Shown piece after piece: positions 38,201 to 49,421 of a stretch of DNA of 64,000 nt (its first letter is position 1; every line of letters starts with the position of its first letter). The translations under genes were made by a program, and so were the position numbers. Source of the stretch: Quillaja saponaria. Lineage: Eukaryota; Streptophyta; Magnoliopsida; Fabales; Quillajaceae. The notes under the pieces were generated by a model. It did not search any database. It saw only the letters and a program-made list of their open reading frames with translations, and was not told the DNA's origin. The DNA is taken from contig CM055606.1 of NCBI GenBank assembly GCA_029379385.1, forward strand, positions 14,533,142 to 14,597,141. Direction: 5' to 3'.

Positions 38201-40126
38201 GATAAACAACAAACGACTTTCTATTCTCTAGCTAGTGCTAAATAGATCATTGGCAATGTCATCCATTGCGTATCTTTCATTATTAGGAATATTAGGTAAA
38301 GCAACATAGGGTCCATCTTTTTCGTGAATCAAGATAATAACATTAGTTGTCATAATCAAGTTCCACTTTTTCCTTGTTTTATTGACTGTGATACTGACTT
38401 CTAATATTCATGAAATGATATCATGATTAACTTAGGAAAATGCTAACAATAATTTCTGGTGTAGGGCCACCCGCTAATATGTAGGGCGGGTCTCAACTAT
38501 CCATTTATTTGTAGGGTTGTGCACCCAGCAATTGGTATTATCTACCTTTTCTTTCTTATATAAAAATAAAATAAAAATATAAGTAGGATATTTCACACTC
38601 TCGAAATATTATGCTCACATTATTATCATCATACCTATATCGTGGCCAATGCTTAAGTTTTCTCTAAGATGACTACGATCATTTATAAGATCATGGATTT
38701 ACCAGAAACTAAATGCTACGATCAAGTATATTCGAATTCCTCAATCTCTTGAAGAACTTTATTGAGTTTCTTTGTTGTTGTTAATACATAGATATGCCTT
38801 TTAACTTATCAATCTTCAAACTAGTGTTTTAAGATTAGGATTGACCCAGTCAGTTGAATTAGTTAGACTGTCATCTAAGTGCTCTTCCGAGCTACATTAG
38901 GAATAATTTAGAAAAAAATTAAACAAAAGTACAAAACAGATGGGAGAAGTTTGTAAACTAGACTATATTTCTTTTATTTTTAGTTTTCAATTATGTATAT
39001 ATATTTCTATTATTTTTCATTTATTGTTTAGCATTAAATTCTTACACTATATGCATAGAATATTTATATTTCTATTTTAAAGTGAATCAACTTAACAGTT
39101 GAGCCGGTGATCCAAAACCTATAAACATTTTTAAATTACCTTCTTAACTGAATTTTAAAACACCAAATTATTAATATATCCAAATAAAAAATATAAAAAC
39201 TTTAGAAGGTACTCTTTATGTAGGGGTAGGTCTCACCTATCCATTTATTTGTAGAGTTAGTGCACCAAACAATTGGTACTATCTACCTTCTTTCCTTTTT
39301 TATACAAAAATAAAATTAAAAGGTAGGTAGGATATTTCACTCTACAAGGAAATATTGTGGCCACATTTTCACCACTGCACCTATATCGGGGCCAATGCTT
39401 AAGTTTTGTTTGAGGATAGCTATGATAATTTACGAGAACAAGGATTTACCATAAACTAAAGACCATGGTTAAGTATACTCGAATTCTCAACCTCTTGTGG
39501 AAAAGTTTGACCCAAACAACCCATTCATTTTTATTTTTATTTTATTTAAAAAAAAATAGATGGGAGAAGTTTGTAAACTAACTATTTTTCTTTTATTTTT
39601 AGTTTTCAATTATGTATATATATTTCTTTTACTTCTCATTTCTTGTTTAACATAAAATTATTACATTATGTGCATAGCATATTTATATTTCTATATTAGA
39701 GTGAATCAACTTGACTGTTGAATCGATGACCCGAAACATGTAGACATTTTTGAATTACCTTTTAAACCAAATTTTAAAATACTGCTTCAAACTATTAATA
39801 CATCCAAAGAAAGGGGGGGGGGGGGGGGGGTACTTTTTATGTTATCTTATCTTGTAGCATTTTTATTTTTTTTATTTAAAATTTCATAAAATACTCTTCA
39901 CAATGAACCTTTACTTTTTTCCAAATTGAGGGTTAATTGTGGAATCGAATCCAACGTGTGCAACAACTGGTTGACAATGGATTTCTAATTTGATGGTGTG
40001 CTATTGCAGGTGGTGTTTTATAAACGAATCAATCGGGTTTTCTTCACAGACAAAATTCCAAAAGCTTCCTCAGGCAAGATTTTGAGGAAAGAGTTAAGAG
40101 CAAGGCTTGGAGAAGCTCTAGTATGA
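35297..40126 (+). CDS. 4CL: 4-coumarate:CoA ligase, five exons, three frame breaks
   Basis: 4CL joins hydroxycinnamic acids to CoA through an adenylate in the cytosol, feeding lignin and flavonoid synthesis. Exons are 35297-36286, 37322-37519, 37670-37884, 37967-38069 and 40010-40126, all with GT-AG borders. Exon 1 (330 codons) is intact and carries box [11 protein letters not shown] (about residues 188-197), [10 protein letters not shown] and [11 protein letters not shown]. Exon 2 starts [20 protein letters not shown]. Box II GEICI is present, and the last exons read [20 protein letters not shown] and [18 protein letters not shown]. Total length fits a 539-aa enzyme only if three single-base frame changes are discounted: near 37463 (before [11 protein letters not shown]), near 37496 (inside [11 protein letters not shown]) and near 37730 (inside GWL-TGDIG). 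Either the gene is a recent pseudogene or the sequence has indel errors. The family assignment is certain. Confidence 0.93.
38455..39830 (+). repeat. Tandem duplication inside 4CL intron 4, ending in poly-G
   Basis: The first copy (about 38455-39190) and second (about 39210-39812) share TATCCATTTATTTGTAG, CTTAAGTTTT, TGGGAGAAGTTTGTAAACTA (38941 and 39561) and TTCAATTATGTATATATATT in the same order. The offset falls from about 740 to 620 bases, so the second copy has lost some 120 bases. A run of 18 G follows at 39813-39830. No coding sequence is included. The duplication accounts for most of the 1.9-kb intron. Confidence 0.8.
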
Positions 40127-41587
40127 TCGTAGGCCTGTATAGAATAAATAAGAACCAAATTAAAAGGATAGCAATAATAACTTATTTCATAGTTCTGTTT
40201 GTTTTGTTCAAGATCCTTGTATTTTTTGTTTTTTATATTTCGAAAGTTTTAAATGTGATGAACGAGCAAAAATAGAATCAGAGTACAATACCCTAAATAC
40301 ATATTTAGATATAAAATTAACAAACAATTACCTTAAACTCGATCTGGGATGATTAAATATAAATTATTTTTTATAAGAGTGTCTTAATGGTATTTGTTAA
40401 ATTGTTATAAATATGATTTGTAAAATTAATTTTTTTAATTAGTAGTGGGCTTTGAGAAAAGCCCAGAATGTTGTTAAATAGGCTGAGTTTTGATGGGCCT
40501 ATATTTTTTTATTTATTATTATCCCTTTATATTTCACTTACCTATACAACACGAGATTCACAGTATTCCCTATTGTTTCTATCGTGAAATTGAGTGGTAA
40601 CACCTCATCTTCCAATAGCCGACGTGTCAATTTATTTGGTCAACTTTTGTCTGCCACCTATTAGTTATCACCACCTCAAAATGGAGCTTTCCCCACCATG
40701 CCAATCCATCTGTTTGTCCTCATATAAGTTTGTTTCCTCTATAATTCTCAACTTCCCAAATAAGACGTACCGACATGAACAGAGATTGAAATAAAGTACT
40801 ATTACCAGTTGATGCTAGTACAACTTTCTTGTACATATTAAAAACCTGGTTCAACAGGCATAGTGTTGTATGCTAAGAATTTGGATTAAATTATATCTTC
40901 ACGTGGATTGACCGATAAATAATTTATGTGAATAGTGGAACTATATATTTATATTATGTATCTCATGTATCGAACATATTTCTTTTAATTAAAATAAAAA
41001 TTTAGACTTGAATCAAAGAAAATTAAATGTACACAATATTTTCAAATAACATTTAATTATTGGTGTAGAGAATCGATAAATTATTGAGATTTTCAACCCA
41101 ATTTGGTAAGGTCTATTGGGTCCTCCAAATCTCTCAGATTAAAAAAAAAAGAAGTAAAGAAAGTGTAATTAACATAGCAATTATTAACTCCAACTGTGTT
41201 TAATTTTGGGCCAAACACACTAGACATATATGTACGTTATTAAATCCAAAATTGGAACAGCAAAATAGGAAGTATTGCGTCCCAAAAGTGGAAACGAGGA
41301 CCCTCTAACTGAAAGGCACCCAACCTGAGCTCATAAGCTTTTTGGGTTTGATAAATCACATCCATATGTATGTTTCATCAACTCAAGGGTTGTCCTTCCA
41401 AGTAAGTGAGAAAAGATAGATCATTATTTTGAAAAAAGCTGGGAGCATTTCTCTTCACTAGAGGTCAAAATCCACGTGTAGGCACTTGAAGAAACAAAGT
41501 ACCTAGCCCCCAAAACATGTTCCTCTAAAATCCAGTAAATGATTTAATTATAAATTAATTAATTACATTTGTTTTCTTTTTTGTTTG
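40127..41587. other. Intergenic region downstream of 4CL
   Basis: No gene was recognised. At 40590-40790 a GC-richer patch with an ACGT core (GCCGACGTGTC near 40618) and a 66-codon frame look like promoter DNA rather than coding sequence. 41275-41520 contains CCACGTG (41470-41480), a G-box-like site, upstream of the small ORF at 41618. Confidence 0.4.
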
Positions 41588-41773
41588 TATATAAAACCCT
41601 AGATCACCACCAAAAACATGTTCACAACCATTCCCATATCTGAATGCAAGCAAGACTTGGTTGGTGACTACCTCCATGGATCTCCTCATTCAGTCATCAA
41701 TGTTCTTAAGATTGCATATTCCATGTGTGAGTATCTATATATATCTCTTTCTTTCTTCTCATACTTAATATGA
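41588..41773 (+). CDS. Small promoter-backed ORF or first exon of an unrecognised gene
   Basis: A clear TATA box (TATATAAA, 41588-41595) is followed 23 bases later by ATG at 41618. The 51-aa frame reads MFTTIPISECKQDLVGDYLH then GSPHSVINVLKIAYSM before an AT-rich tail. A good donor (CATGT|GTGAGT) lies at 41726/41727, so residues 1-36 may be exon 1 and the tail intron. The short gap from TATA to ATG leaves almost no leader, which argues for a later start or a distant second exon. No matching downstream exon was found. I do not recognise the peptide. Confidence 0.35.
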
Positions 41774-43421
41774 AATGTCTGTAAACTTTCTTATCATCTA
41801 TTTGATTATTTCAAAATTTTATGTTGTTCTTTATTCGAGTTCATGCTTAAGTACGCTATACTTCAATATCATAATAAATTATCATTTCATTTAAATATTT
41901 TATCTTAATTATAAAGAGAATTAAATATTTATTTATTTACATGTGGAAACAAATTCAAAATGATAATATCTTTTAATTTTTTCAATACTATATTTCTCAT
42001 CAAGATGCTTCTTAGTTAATTATATTAGTCTTAAAATTTTGATATCGCATAAAATAAGTTTTGCATAGAAATAGGTTAAATTTAGAGATAATTTTCATCA
42101 TGTTTTTTTCATATAGATACATCCCCCCTCAAAGAACAAAGGGGAACATACCATTGCCTGTGTATCTGATAATTGGATGTTGCATGTTTTGCAAAAGAAA
42201 TAATGTTTATAATTGAGTTGGGAATCTTATGACAGACTAATCAAGTGACTACACCTCAACAGGATGTAGTTTCCTCTGGTTTGTGTTATGTCTGTGAATC
42301 ACAGACAAAACTTCCCATAATCAAAGCTGATTGCAAGATTATGATTAACTTAATCAAGCCTAAACCTAGGTAGGGATTTGATTATAGAAAGTATATATAT
42401 GTTTGGCAGCACACATTGGTTTTTAAATTTAGAAATCCCATCACCCATGTGCTTGGTCCAGTACTCATCAATGGTGTTCATTCAGGAGGAGATAAAAAGA
42501 TTCAAACCAAGAGGACATTCATGATGAAGAAAGCCTTACAATTTCTTTCTAACTATTTTTTTTTTAATTTCTAAAACTAGAATACATATTAAAAATATTT
42601 TTAATAAAAAAACACTTACGGCAATTTTTAGTAATTAAAATTTATTGTGGAGTCTAAAATAATATATATAAATAAAAGTATTCATTATAATTTATTTGGA
42701 TTTTAAAAATTAGAAAGACATTTTTATAAAGATCAGAATAAGTGATAGATTGAGTGAGAGTTCTATTTGTTTAAGGATAATAGAGACATATATATTATGA
42801 GTTTGACATCTTATAATCACTGGTTAATTCTTTTTCCTTTCAACTCAAGTTTTATTTTTTAGTGTCTTCAAAGTGTACGTACGTACCTTCATAATGGAGT
42901 TTAGTGCTTTTAAAATTAATTATAAAGGGTTTATAATTAATAATTGAGCTTAGTGCTAGAGCCGTGACTCATTGAGAATTCTATGAGACAAAAACTCCTT
43001 TTACACATATAGTCATGTAAAGTGTTAAAATGGACTCTAATCAATAATCATGTTACATATTTGGTCCATTAACTTTTGAATAAGTTTGATTTAACAGCAC
43101 CATTTTTCAAGTTTCAACATTTTGTTGATGAGGGAATAGCCACTAGAATCAAATTAAACAATGTTTGATTGGATTTCATAATTTGCAAACTTTCACGTAT
43201 TAATTACAATTTTAAAATAATAAAATTAGATGACGATCAATTTATCAATTAATTTAACTGATTAAATGTTCAATATAATTTAATTTAAAATTCAATATGA
43301 ATTAAATCTCACATTCATTTGATATCTTTTAATTCTTTCATCTTAAAAATTAAAAGCCACGATGTATAGTTTTTTCTCAAAGATCGACAAGGGATTCAAT
43401 TGAAGCCATTAATAATGTTCT
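41774..43421. other. Intergenic, AT-rich
   Basis: No gene was recognised. It may be intron and downstream sequence of the small ORF at 41618 plus the far promoter of the zinc-finger gene at 43623. Confidence 0.4.
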
Positions 43422-43445
43422 CTCACTCACTCACTCACTCACTCA
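43422..43445. repeat. (CTCA)n microsatellite
   Basis: Six tandem copies of the tetranucleotide CTCA lie about 180 bases above the ATG of the C2H2 gene, in its promoter or leader. Confidence 0.9.
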
Positions 43446-43622
43446 AATGTATATACTATATCCATTTGTGCTTGCAGGATCAGGGAACCTTAGTGCCTCA
43501 TATAATGCAAAACAAACCATCCACCTCCTTATAATTTTTCCTATCCAATATCATCTTCTTCTCTATTTTATTAAGTAAATAGTCTCGCCCTTTCTCTCTA
43601 GCCAATCAATATATAGCTAGCA

Positions 43623-44075
43623 ATGAATTTCCAACACTCCAATACTAATTCTCTTCATCTAAGTCTGGCCGCAGACAATCAACTTAACCTTGATCTTGTC
43701 CTTGAGCTTTCTTCTTCTTCTTCTTCCTTATCGCCATCAAGTCCAGCCGAGCCTAGGATATTTCCATGCCACTATTGCCAAAGAAAGTTTTACAGCTCAC
43801 AAGCTCTTGGTGGTCACCAAAATGCGCATAAGCTGGAACGGACACTGGCCAAGAAAAGCCAGGGATTAATAAGTTCAGCCATTCGAACTGATGGTTCAAG
43901 CCATATTGGCCGTGTTCGGGCATCACAACTTGCAAGGTTGGGGCAACTAGGACATGTTGGTCAGATGAGCTATGGCGCTGCTATAGAAGGGGTTGGTTCT
44001 TGGTCCATTAAAAGGTATAAGGCTGAGAATGCTGAAGAGGATATTGGGCACCTTGACTTGTCGTTGAGGCTATGA
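43623..44075 (+). CDS. Single C2H2 zinc-finger protein with EAR repression motif
   Basis: This intronless 150-aa protein has one plant-type C2H2 finger, C49-x2-C52 and H65-x3-H69, with the signature [11 protein letters not shown] that binds DNA in this class. It has two EAR-type repression motifs, an N-terminal LNLDLVLEL (21-29) and the C-terminal LDLSLRL (144-150), which recruit TOPLESS-type co-repressors. A serine run (30-40) separates the N-terminal motif from the finger. The layout matches the small KNUCKLES/ZFP repressor group that controls organ, trichome or floral development; which member cannot be said. The ATG is the first in frame. No damage was seen. Confidence 0.9.
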   Translation: MNFQHSNTNSLHLSLAADNQLNLDLVLELSSSSSSLSPSSPAEPRIFPCHYCQRKFYSSQALGGHQNAHKLERTLAKKSQGLISSAIRTDGSSHIGRVRASQLARLGQLGHVGQMSYGAAIEGVGSWSIKRYKAENAEEDIGHLDLSLRL

Positions 44076-46246
44076 TGAATTGCATGCACCAGCTCCAATT
44101 CTAATGTAATTTTAATTTTCGTTGATTTATTATGGTTCCAGATTAATTATGAGGCTCATCATAAGTATGCCAACACATTTTGAAGAAATTAATGTTTTTT
44201 TTTTTTTTTTTTTGGTGTCTTGGGTCCTGACTAGGCACTGCTGTGAGACTCATCACTCGGACTCTGTTGCTTCATTGCCTATTTTAAGATTCAAACACTT
44301 TCGAACTTGTGTTTTCGCATTAAGAGTGTAACTCATTTATCATTACGCTTAACCGATTAAAAAATTAATATTATTGATAAATTAAATATGATTATTTTTA
44401 GTTGTTTATTTATGGTCTAAATATTACAAGCACTACAAGATAACAAATTTTTTTGAATTTGATTTTGGGACAAATATATAAAATATAATATTCTTTCTAG
44501 CTATTATAATTTGTTCATTAACGGGATAATTTGTTGTGCACATTTTGGAGGTAGTAAAATATTTAGTGTAGTTATACTATTTATTACAACGAGTAATAAT
44601 GATTTTTGTCATATTTTAACCTAGTGATGGCACCTGACACCCCTGTCAAATCTCAGCCAACACACAATTCCACCAAAAATAAATTTCGATAGAAATAGAA
44701 CAACAAACAACAAAGTATTAACAGAACATAATATAATTACTGAAACACCACTTTCAACATTTTCATTAAAACATTAAAAAAAGGACATATACACAACGAT
44801 TATGTTTGTTGTTTACAATCCAAATTCTGGTTCTAAACTTAGGGATTGGCAGTAATATTTTCTCTGATCCTAATTTTTTACTGGTGATGCAAGTGACAGC
44901 TATTATCACAATTGAGAAACTCTGGAATTTTTCTTTTATATTTACTAATGTTTAATTTTTTTCACATCATTTTTGGGTTAATCTACATTAATTGTGAGAA
45001 TCTTCCATTGCCAAGGAAATAATAGCTTATTTTTCTTGCATATGAATTCTCCACCAAGATAATGTTTTCACTTCCAACCACGGCCACAACTGATCACTTA
45101 ACCATGTCTCAGTCATGATTTGATGTTTTGCTTAGAATTAAAGTCCATGGATGTAACTCAAGCATTAAGGTTGTTGTTCCATGACATGACAATAAGGCAA
45201 TTTAATTTCACACTTTATCATACACACTGAAGGCCCCGAACACCTCATTTCAGTTTCTAATACTTTATGTGTTAGCCCATAATAAAATCTATAGCAGACT
45301 GAACTGTACAATATGGTCTTGTTGTGAGACTTAATGATTTTAATATGTAACCACTAATTAACAAAATTTTGTTTTAAGTGATAAGTATTTGGAAGTTAGT
45401 GAATCATTGTATTTACTAACAAAAAATTAAAAAAATCTGAATTTGGAAACTTGATATTGGCTTATATTTGAACAAAAAACTATTTTTCTCCTTTTGTTTA
45501 GAAGATTCACTAAGCTTTAATCATATCAAGTTAGATGAAAAACTCATTCAGATGAATAATCCCTTCGAAAAAGTAAACAAAGAAATTAAAATAAAATATT
45601 GAATAGGTACAGAAAAAGAAAAGGACAGAATTTGTTCAATTGAAATGTCTAACCCGCAAGAGGCATTCTCCATGCCATTCTGATCAACTCTTTTGACTCT
45701 ACCTTAATTATGTATTCATGTATGTCTTAGTGTGAAAATGCCATTTTACAGGATCTGCTTACTTCATTATTTTCCAATAAAATAGCATCAGACACTTGTG
45801 TAAATGGAATCTAAATTCCCAATGCTATATGTATCCTATCCTTAATTTATATGAGGATAAAAATCTAGGCACATATACCCATTATGAAGATGAAGTTGAA
45901 GCAGCTTTTAGTTTAGGCAATTGTATGCATTAATTTTTGGTACAGCAGGAATGTGCAAACTTGGTACTAGAAATGGAGGACAAGTTCTAACAGCTTAAAT
46001 TAAGTTCTCGGTGATTAGGCCTTAATTATTTACTAATAATTTCACATTGATGAGTAAAGTTGAGCAATTAATGGTGCCACCCTTTGAATGGAAATTAAAA
46101 AATGCTTCCAAATTTTTTATTTTTTTTGGACCTAAAAGGCATGAATCACCCTGCTTCAGTTGACCATTGAAGATTTGAGAACATCAACATCAGAAATATG
46201 CTTCAATAATTCCTTTCACAAACATATAATGGCAATCTTTTACACC
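44076..46246. other. Intergenic between the zinc-finger and NAS genes
   Basis: Apart from the SINE-like unit at 44195-44350, nothing is recognised. The last several hundred bases should hold the NAS promoter. No believable coding sequence was found. Confidence 0.5.
44195..44350. repeat. SINE-like dispersed repeat, copy 3 (best preserved)
   Basis: After a poly-T tract it reads TTGGTGTCTTGGGTCCTGAC, GCACTGCTGTGAGACTCATC, ACTCGGACTCTGTTGC, TTTTAAGATTCAAACACTTT, CGAACTTGTG and AAGAGTGTAACTCATTTATC. On the reverse strand, AAGTTCGAAAG resembles the Pol III B box of tRNA-derived SINEs. The poly-T would be the A-tail of a minus-strand copy. It lies about 120 bp downstream of the zinc-finger stop codon. 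Confidence 0.6.
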
Positions 46247-46254
46247 TATAAATA
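46247..46254 (+). promoter_or_regulatory. TATA box of the NAS gene
   Basis: TATAAATA sits 89 bases above the NAS ATG. The CA-rich leader after it (ACAACACAAACACACACAAC) is typical of a plant 5' UTR. Confidence 0.75.
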
Positions 46255-46342
46255 CTTAGAAGTTCCTTCCCTTAATTCATCCACAACACAAACACACACA
46301 ACATTCACCTTCATACTCAATTCAGATACTAATTAAACACAC

Positions 46343-47197
46343 ATGGCTTCCTTCCAAAACTCCAACTTCGAAACCGAAATTCCTGCCGAGCTTGTTATAG
46401 CTCGTGTTATGGAACTCCATGCTAGCATTTCCAAACTAGAATCACTTAGGCCTTCCAAACAAGTCAATAGCCTCTTCACTGAGCTAGTGAAATTGTGCAT
46501 ATTCCCATCTTCCATTGACATTAGTACCTTACCCCAAGAGGTGCAACAAATGCGTGAGAGTCTCATTGTTTTATGTGGCCAAGCTGAAGGACTTTTAGAG
46601 CTTGAATTCTCAAATTTTTTAAACCAAATCCCACAACCCTTAAATAATCTCAATCTTTTTCCTTACTATGGGAACTATGTCAAATTAGCAAGCTTGGAAA
46701 ACCAAATCCTCAATGAGAATGGAGTGGTGCACCCCAAAAAGGTTGCTTTCATAGGCTCTGGTCCTATGCCACTTACATCAATTGTAATGGCAACCCACCA
46801 CATGAAATTTACTCAGTTTGACAACTATGACATTGATGAGAAAGCGAATCATGTGGCTCGCCGGATTGTTTCTTCGGATGGTGCACTTGAGAAGAGAATG
46901 AAGTTTGAGACAAGTGATATAATGGAAGTGAAAGAGAAGCTTGGAGAATATGAATGCATCTTTTTGGCTGCTCTAGTGGGAATGAGCAAAGAACAGAAAT
47001 TGAAGAATTTGGAGCATATAAGGAAGTATATGAAGGAAGGAGGAATTCTTCTTATAAGGAGTGCAAAAGGAGCAAGAGCTTTCTTGTACCCTGTTGTTGA
47101 AGAGCATGACTTGGTGGATTTTGAGATTCTTACCATTTTTCATCCCACTAATGATGTTGTCAACTCGGTGGTTCTTGTACGCAAGCCTTTCTATTAG
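46343..47197 (+). CDS. NAS: Nicotianamine synthase
   Basis: NAS makes nicotianamine from three S-adenosylmethionine molecules; nicotianamine chelates iron, zinc and copper for transport in the plant. The frame is intronless and intact at 284 aa. Recognised blocks are the N-terminal helical part with RPSKQVNSLFTELVKLC (36-52), QMRESLIVLCGQAEGLLELE, NLFPYYGNYVKLASLE, and the SAM-binding core KVAFIGSGPMPLTSIV (about 133-148). FDNYDIDEKAN, FLAALVGM, RSAKGARAFLYPVV and HPTNDVVNSVVLVRK follow. The protein stops right after VVLVRK, about 30 residues before the end of Arabidopsis NAS proteins, whose C-terminal tail is variable. Dicot NAS genes commonly lack introns, as here. A TATA box is well placed. 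Confidence 0.97.
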   Translation: MASFQNSNFETEIPAELVIARVMELHASISKLESLRPSKQVNSLFTELVKLCIFPSSIDISTLPQEVQQMRESLIVLCGQAEGLLELEFSNFLNQIPQPLNNLNLFPYYGNYVKLASLENQILNENGVVHPKKVAFIGSGPMPLTSIVMATHHMKFTQFDNYDIDEKANHVARRIVSSDGALEKRMKFETSDIMEVKEKLGEYECIFLAALVGMSKEQKLKNLEHIRKYMKEGGILLIRSAKGARAFLYPVVEEHDLVDFEILTIFHPTNDVVNSVVLVRKPFY

Positions 47198-48167
47198 TAC
47201 TAAGGGCCAGCCGGCCAGGGGTTATAAAGATTGAAGAGTGCTTTAAAAGGTTTCCACAAGTTGACAATAATCAGAGCTGCTAAATGCTCAAGTTCTATTG
47301 TATTTTATTTCTAGTTACTAAAGTGTTTTAATTAATTGTTCTGTATGCCAGTGAATAAGGGATTGACCAAAGGATTGTAATACTCTTCCAATATATATAA
47401 ATGCTATATTTTCAGTATGGGACATTACATTATATACAGAATTCAAAGTCTTCAAAAATTATTTTAGAAACATGGAATTTAACACTAAACGAATGTGTGG
47501 TTCTGAGTTTAAATCAACCTAAATTCTAATTCATCCTAATTCATCGATTATGGATGACAATTTGATCTATCAGATTGAGTTCGATATATATTTGGTGTCG
47601 GTTCAATGGTTACAAAACTATACCGCCCGCCCCACAGTCCCCACAAGTCACCACCTGATTCTGATTCAGAGGCTAACCTGCAGATTGTGTCCAACTGCAA
47701 ATGTAGGATTCATGGGGAAAGTCCATATTGTCAATATTAGTTGACTGTCCAAAAATTGAGTCCATTGTCCAAACCGCCCATTAGCATTTAGAATGTCATT
47801 TTGTCTCCATTGCCCCCTGTCTGCCAAAAACTTCATTTCTTTCTGGTCTTTTGGTTTGCAACGGGCAAGTAATATCAATTTATTATTTTCTTCACACTAA
47901 ACTTGCTTTGTTTTCCTTTCTTCTTGTTGCAGTTTAAAGAAATTGTCACATTAGATGATAATCAAATTTTAACAAAGTTGAATTAAATCAACTTCGAATC
48001 GAATTTGATCATATGAAGATTTGATCCATTATCATGGTGAGTTAAATAAGAGTCATGAACAAATTAATTAGGTTAATGCTTTTATTTCTTTTTGTGGCAC
48101 TTGAGGAACAAATTTAGTGAAAGAATTACATTATTGAGGTTGTAGAAGATACATTATCATGCTCTGT
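47198..48167. other. Intergenic between convergent NAS and XTH genes
   Basis: NAS reads right and the XTH gene reads left, so both 3' UTRs lie here. A GC-richer patch at 47620-47860 (GCCCGCCCCACAGTCCCCAC) has short open frames on both strands but no family features. Nothing else was recognised. Confidence 0.5.
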
Positions 48168-49421
48168 TTATAATGATCCAGTGGCAGTACATTCTGGAGG
48201 AAGACCTTGTGGAAACCTCTTTCTATCTGTGCAATAATTGTAAATCATGAAATTCTTATGCACCCAAGCAAGCCTCTTTTTACTTTTTAAATCAAGTTCT
48301 ATTGCTGAGAGCCGAGCATGGTTATTCAATTTTGAAATGCAGGAAGATACCCCAGAACCCCAAATGCAGGCATTAGCATTGAAATTTCTGTATGATGCAG
48401 TAAATGGAGCTTTGGACCAATCAGTCTTTACTAGTCCACCCCTTGTGGCCCAATCATCAGCATTCCAAATACTGGAGTATATCCTCATTGGATGTTTCTT
48501 TGGGAAGGGAACCCCAATTAACTCCATGTTTTTAAACTCCCTAAGAGGAGTTCCATCCACAGAGAAGCTGAAAAATATTTTAGCAGAAAAAGTAATGTCA
48601 GCACTGTATATGCTCTGAGTATGATACCAGATAAAATAAAATAATGATATGAAGGGTATCCGGTTAAATTAAGTCATATGTCAACTTAAGTGTGCGTATA
48701 CTAAGTTAATTTTAATACTACTTGTCTAAGTAAATCACAAAAGAATCGGTCAAATCAAGATATACACTTTATGTAAAACTTAGCACACGTCACAAAGCAA
48801 CTATTTTGAGTCCTCACAACTTCACATGTTATTAACTGTGCTAGATAAGTAAGAAGATTGATTGAATTTTGTACTCACATAATGTGTTGGGAATTCCAAA
48901 GCACGGAATAGGTGTGAAATGCCACAGTTGGGTTAAACCAGAGGTAGAATTGCTGCTCTCTATCACCTTTGCCTTGGCTGTAAACATTAGTGTGAAGAAC
49001 ATAAGGTTCACCACTAAGATTACCCAAGAACTCGAAGTCTATCTCATCCCACATTAGCCCATCTGACCGTAACTACAGAATATAAAACACAACTATGAAT
49101 ATTAATCTTATGGTAAAAAAAATACATATGTTAAAATTGCAAAAGAAGTTATACATAATAGGCAGTGACAGTGCCAGCAGAGTTGGCAGGCACAAGCTTG
49201 ATTTGCATGTCAATTTTGCCAAAAAAGTATTCATTTTTGGATTGAAAGCCTGAGCCTGAGATTTTGTCAAGGGAGAGAGTGAGAAGCTGGCCGTTGTTTA
49301 GTATCTTAGCACGGTCACCTCCCCATGTTAGAACAAAGTCTTGGTTGAAGTTACCACCCAAAGCAACCATCACAGAGCTAAGTATTAGAACAGAAATAGA
49401 AATAGCTAAAAGAGAAGCCAT
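48168..49421 (-). CDS. XTH: Xyloglucan endotransglucosylase/hydrolase, three exons (downstream copy)
   Basis: XTH enzymes cut and re-join xyloglucan in the cell wall during growth. Exons are 49155-49421, 48879-49072 and 48168-48567, GT-AG throughout, making 286 aa. A signal peptide ([22 protein letters not shown]) leads to the mature start [18 protein letters not shown]. The GH16 catalytic motif is DEIDFEFLG (D98 to G106; E99 is the nucleophile and E103 the acid/base in this family), with the usual N-glycosylation site NLS just after. The C-terminal XET domain has [19 protein letters not shown] and [19 protein letters not shown] with conserved cysteines. The gene is tandem to a second XTH 1.4 kb upstream, and exon 2 has the same 194 bp in both. 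A TATATATA run lies just above the start. It appears intact. Confidence 0.97.
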
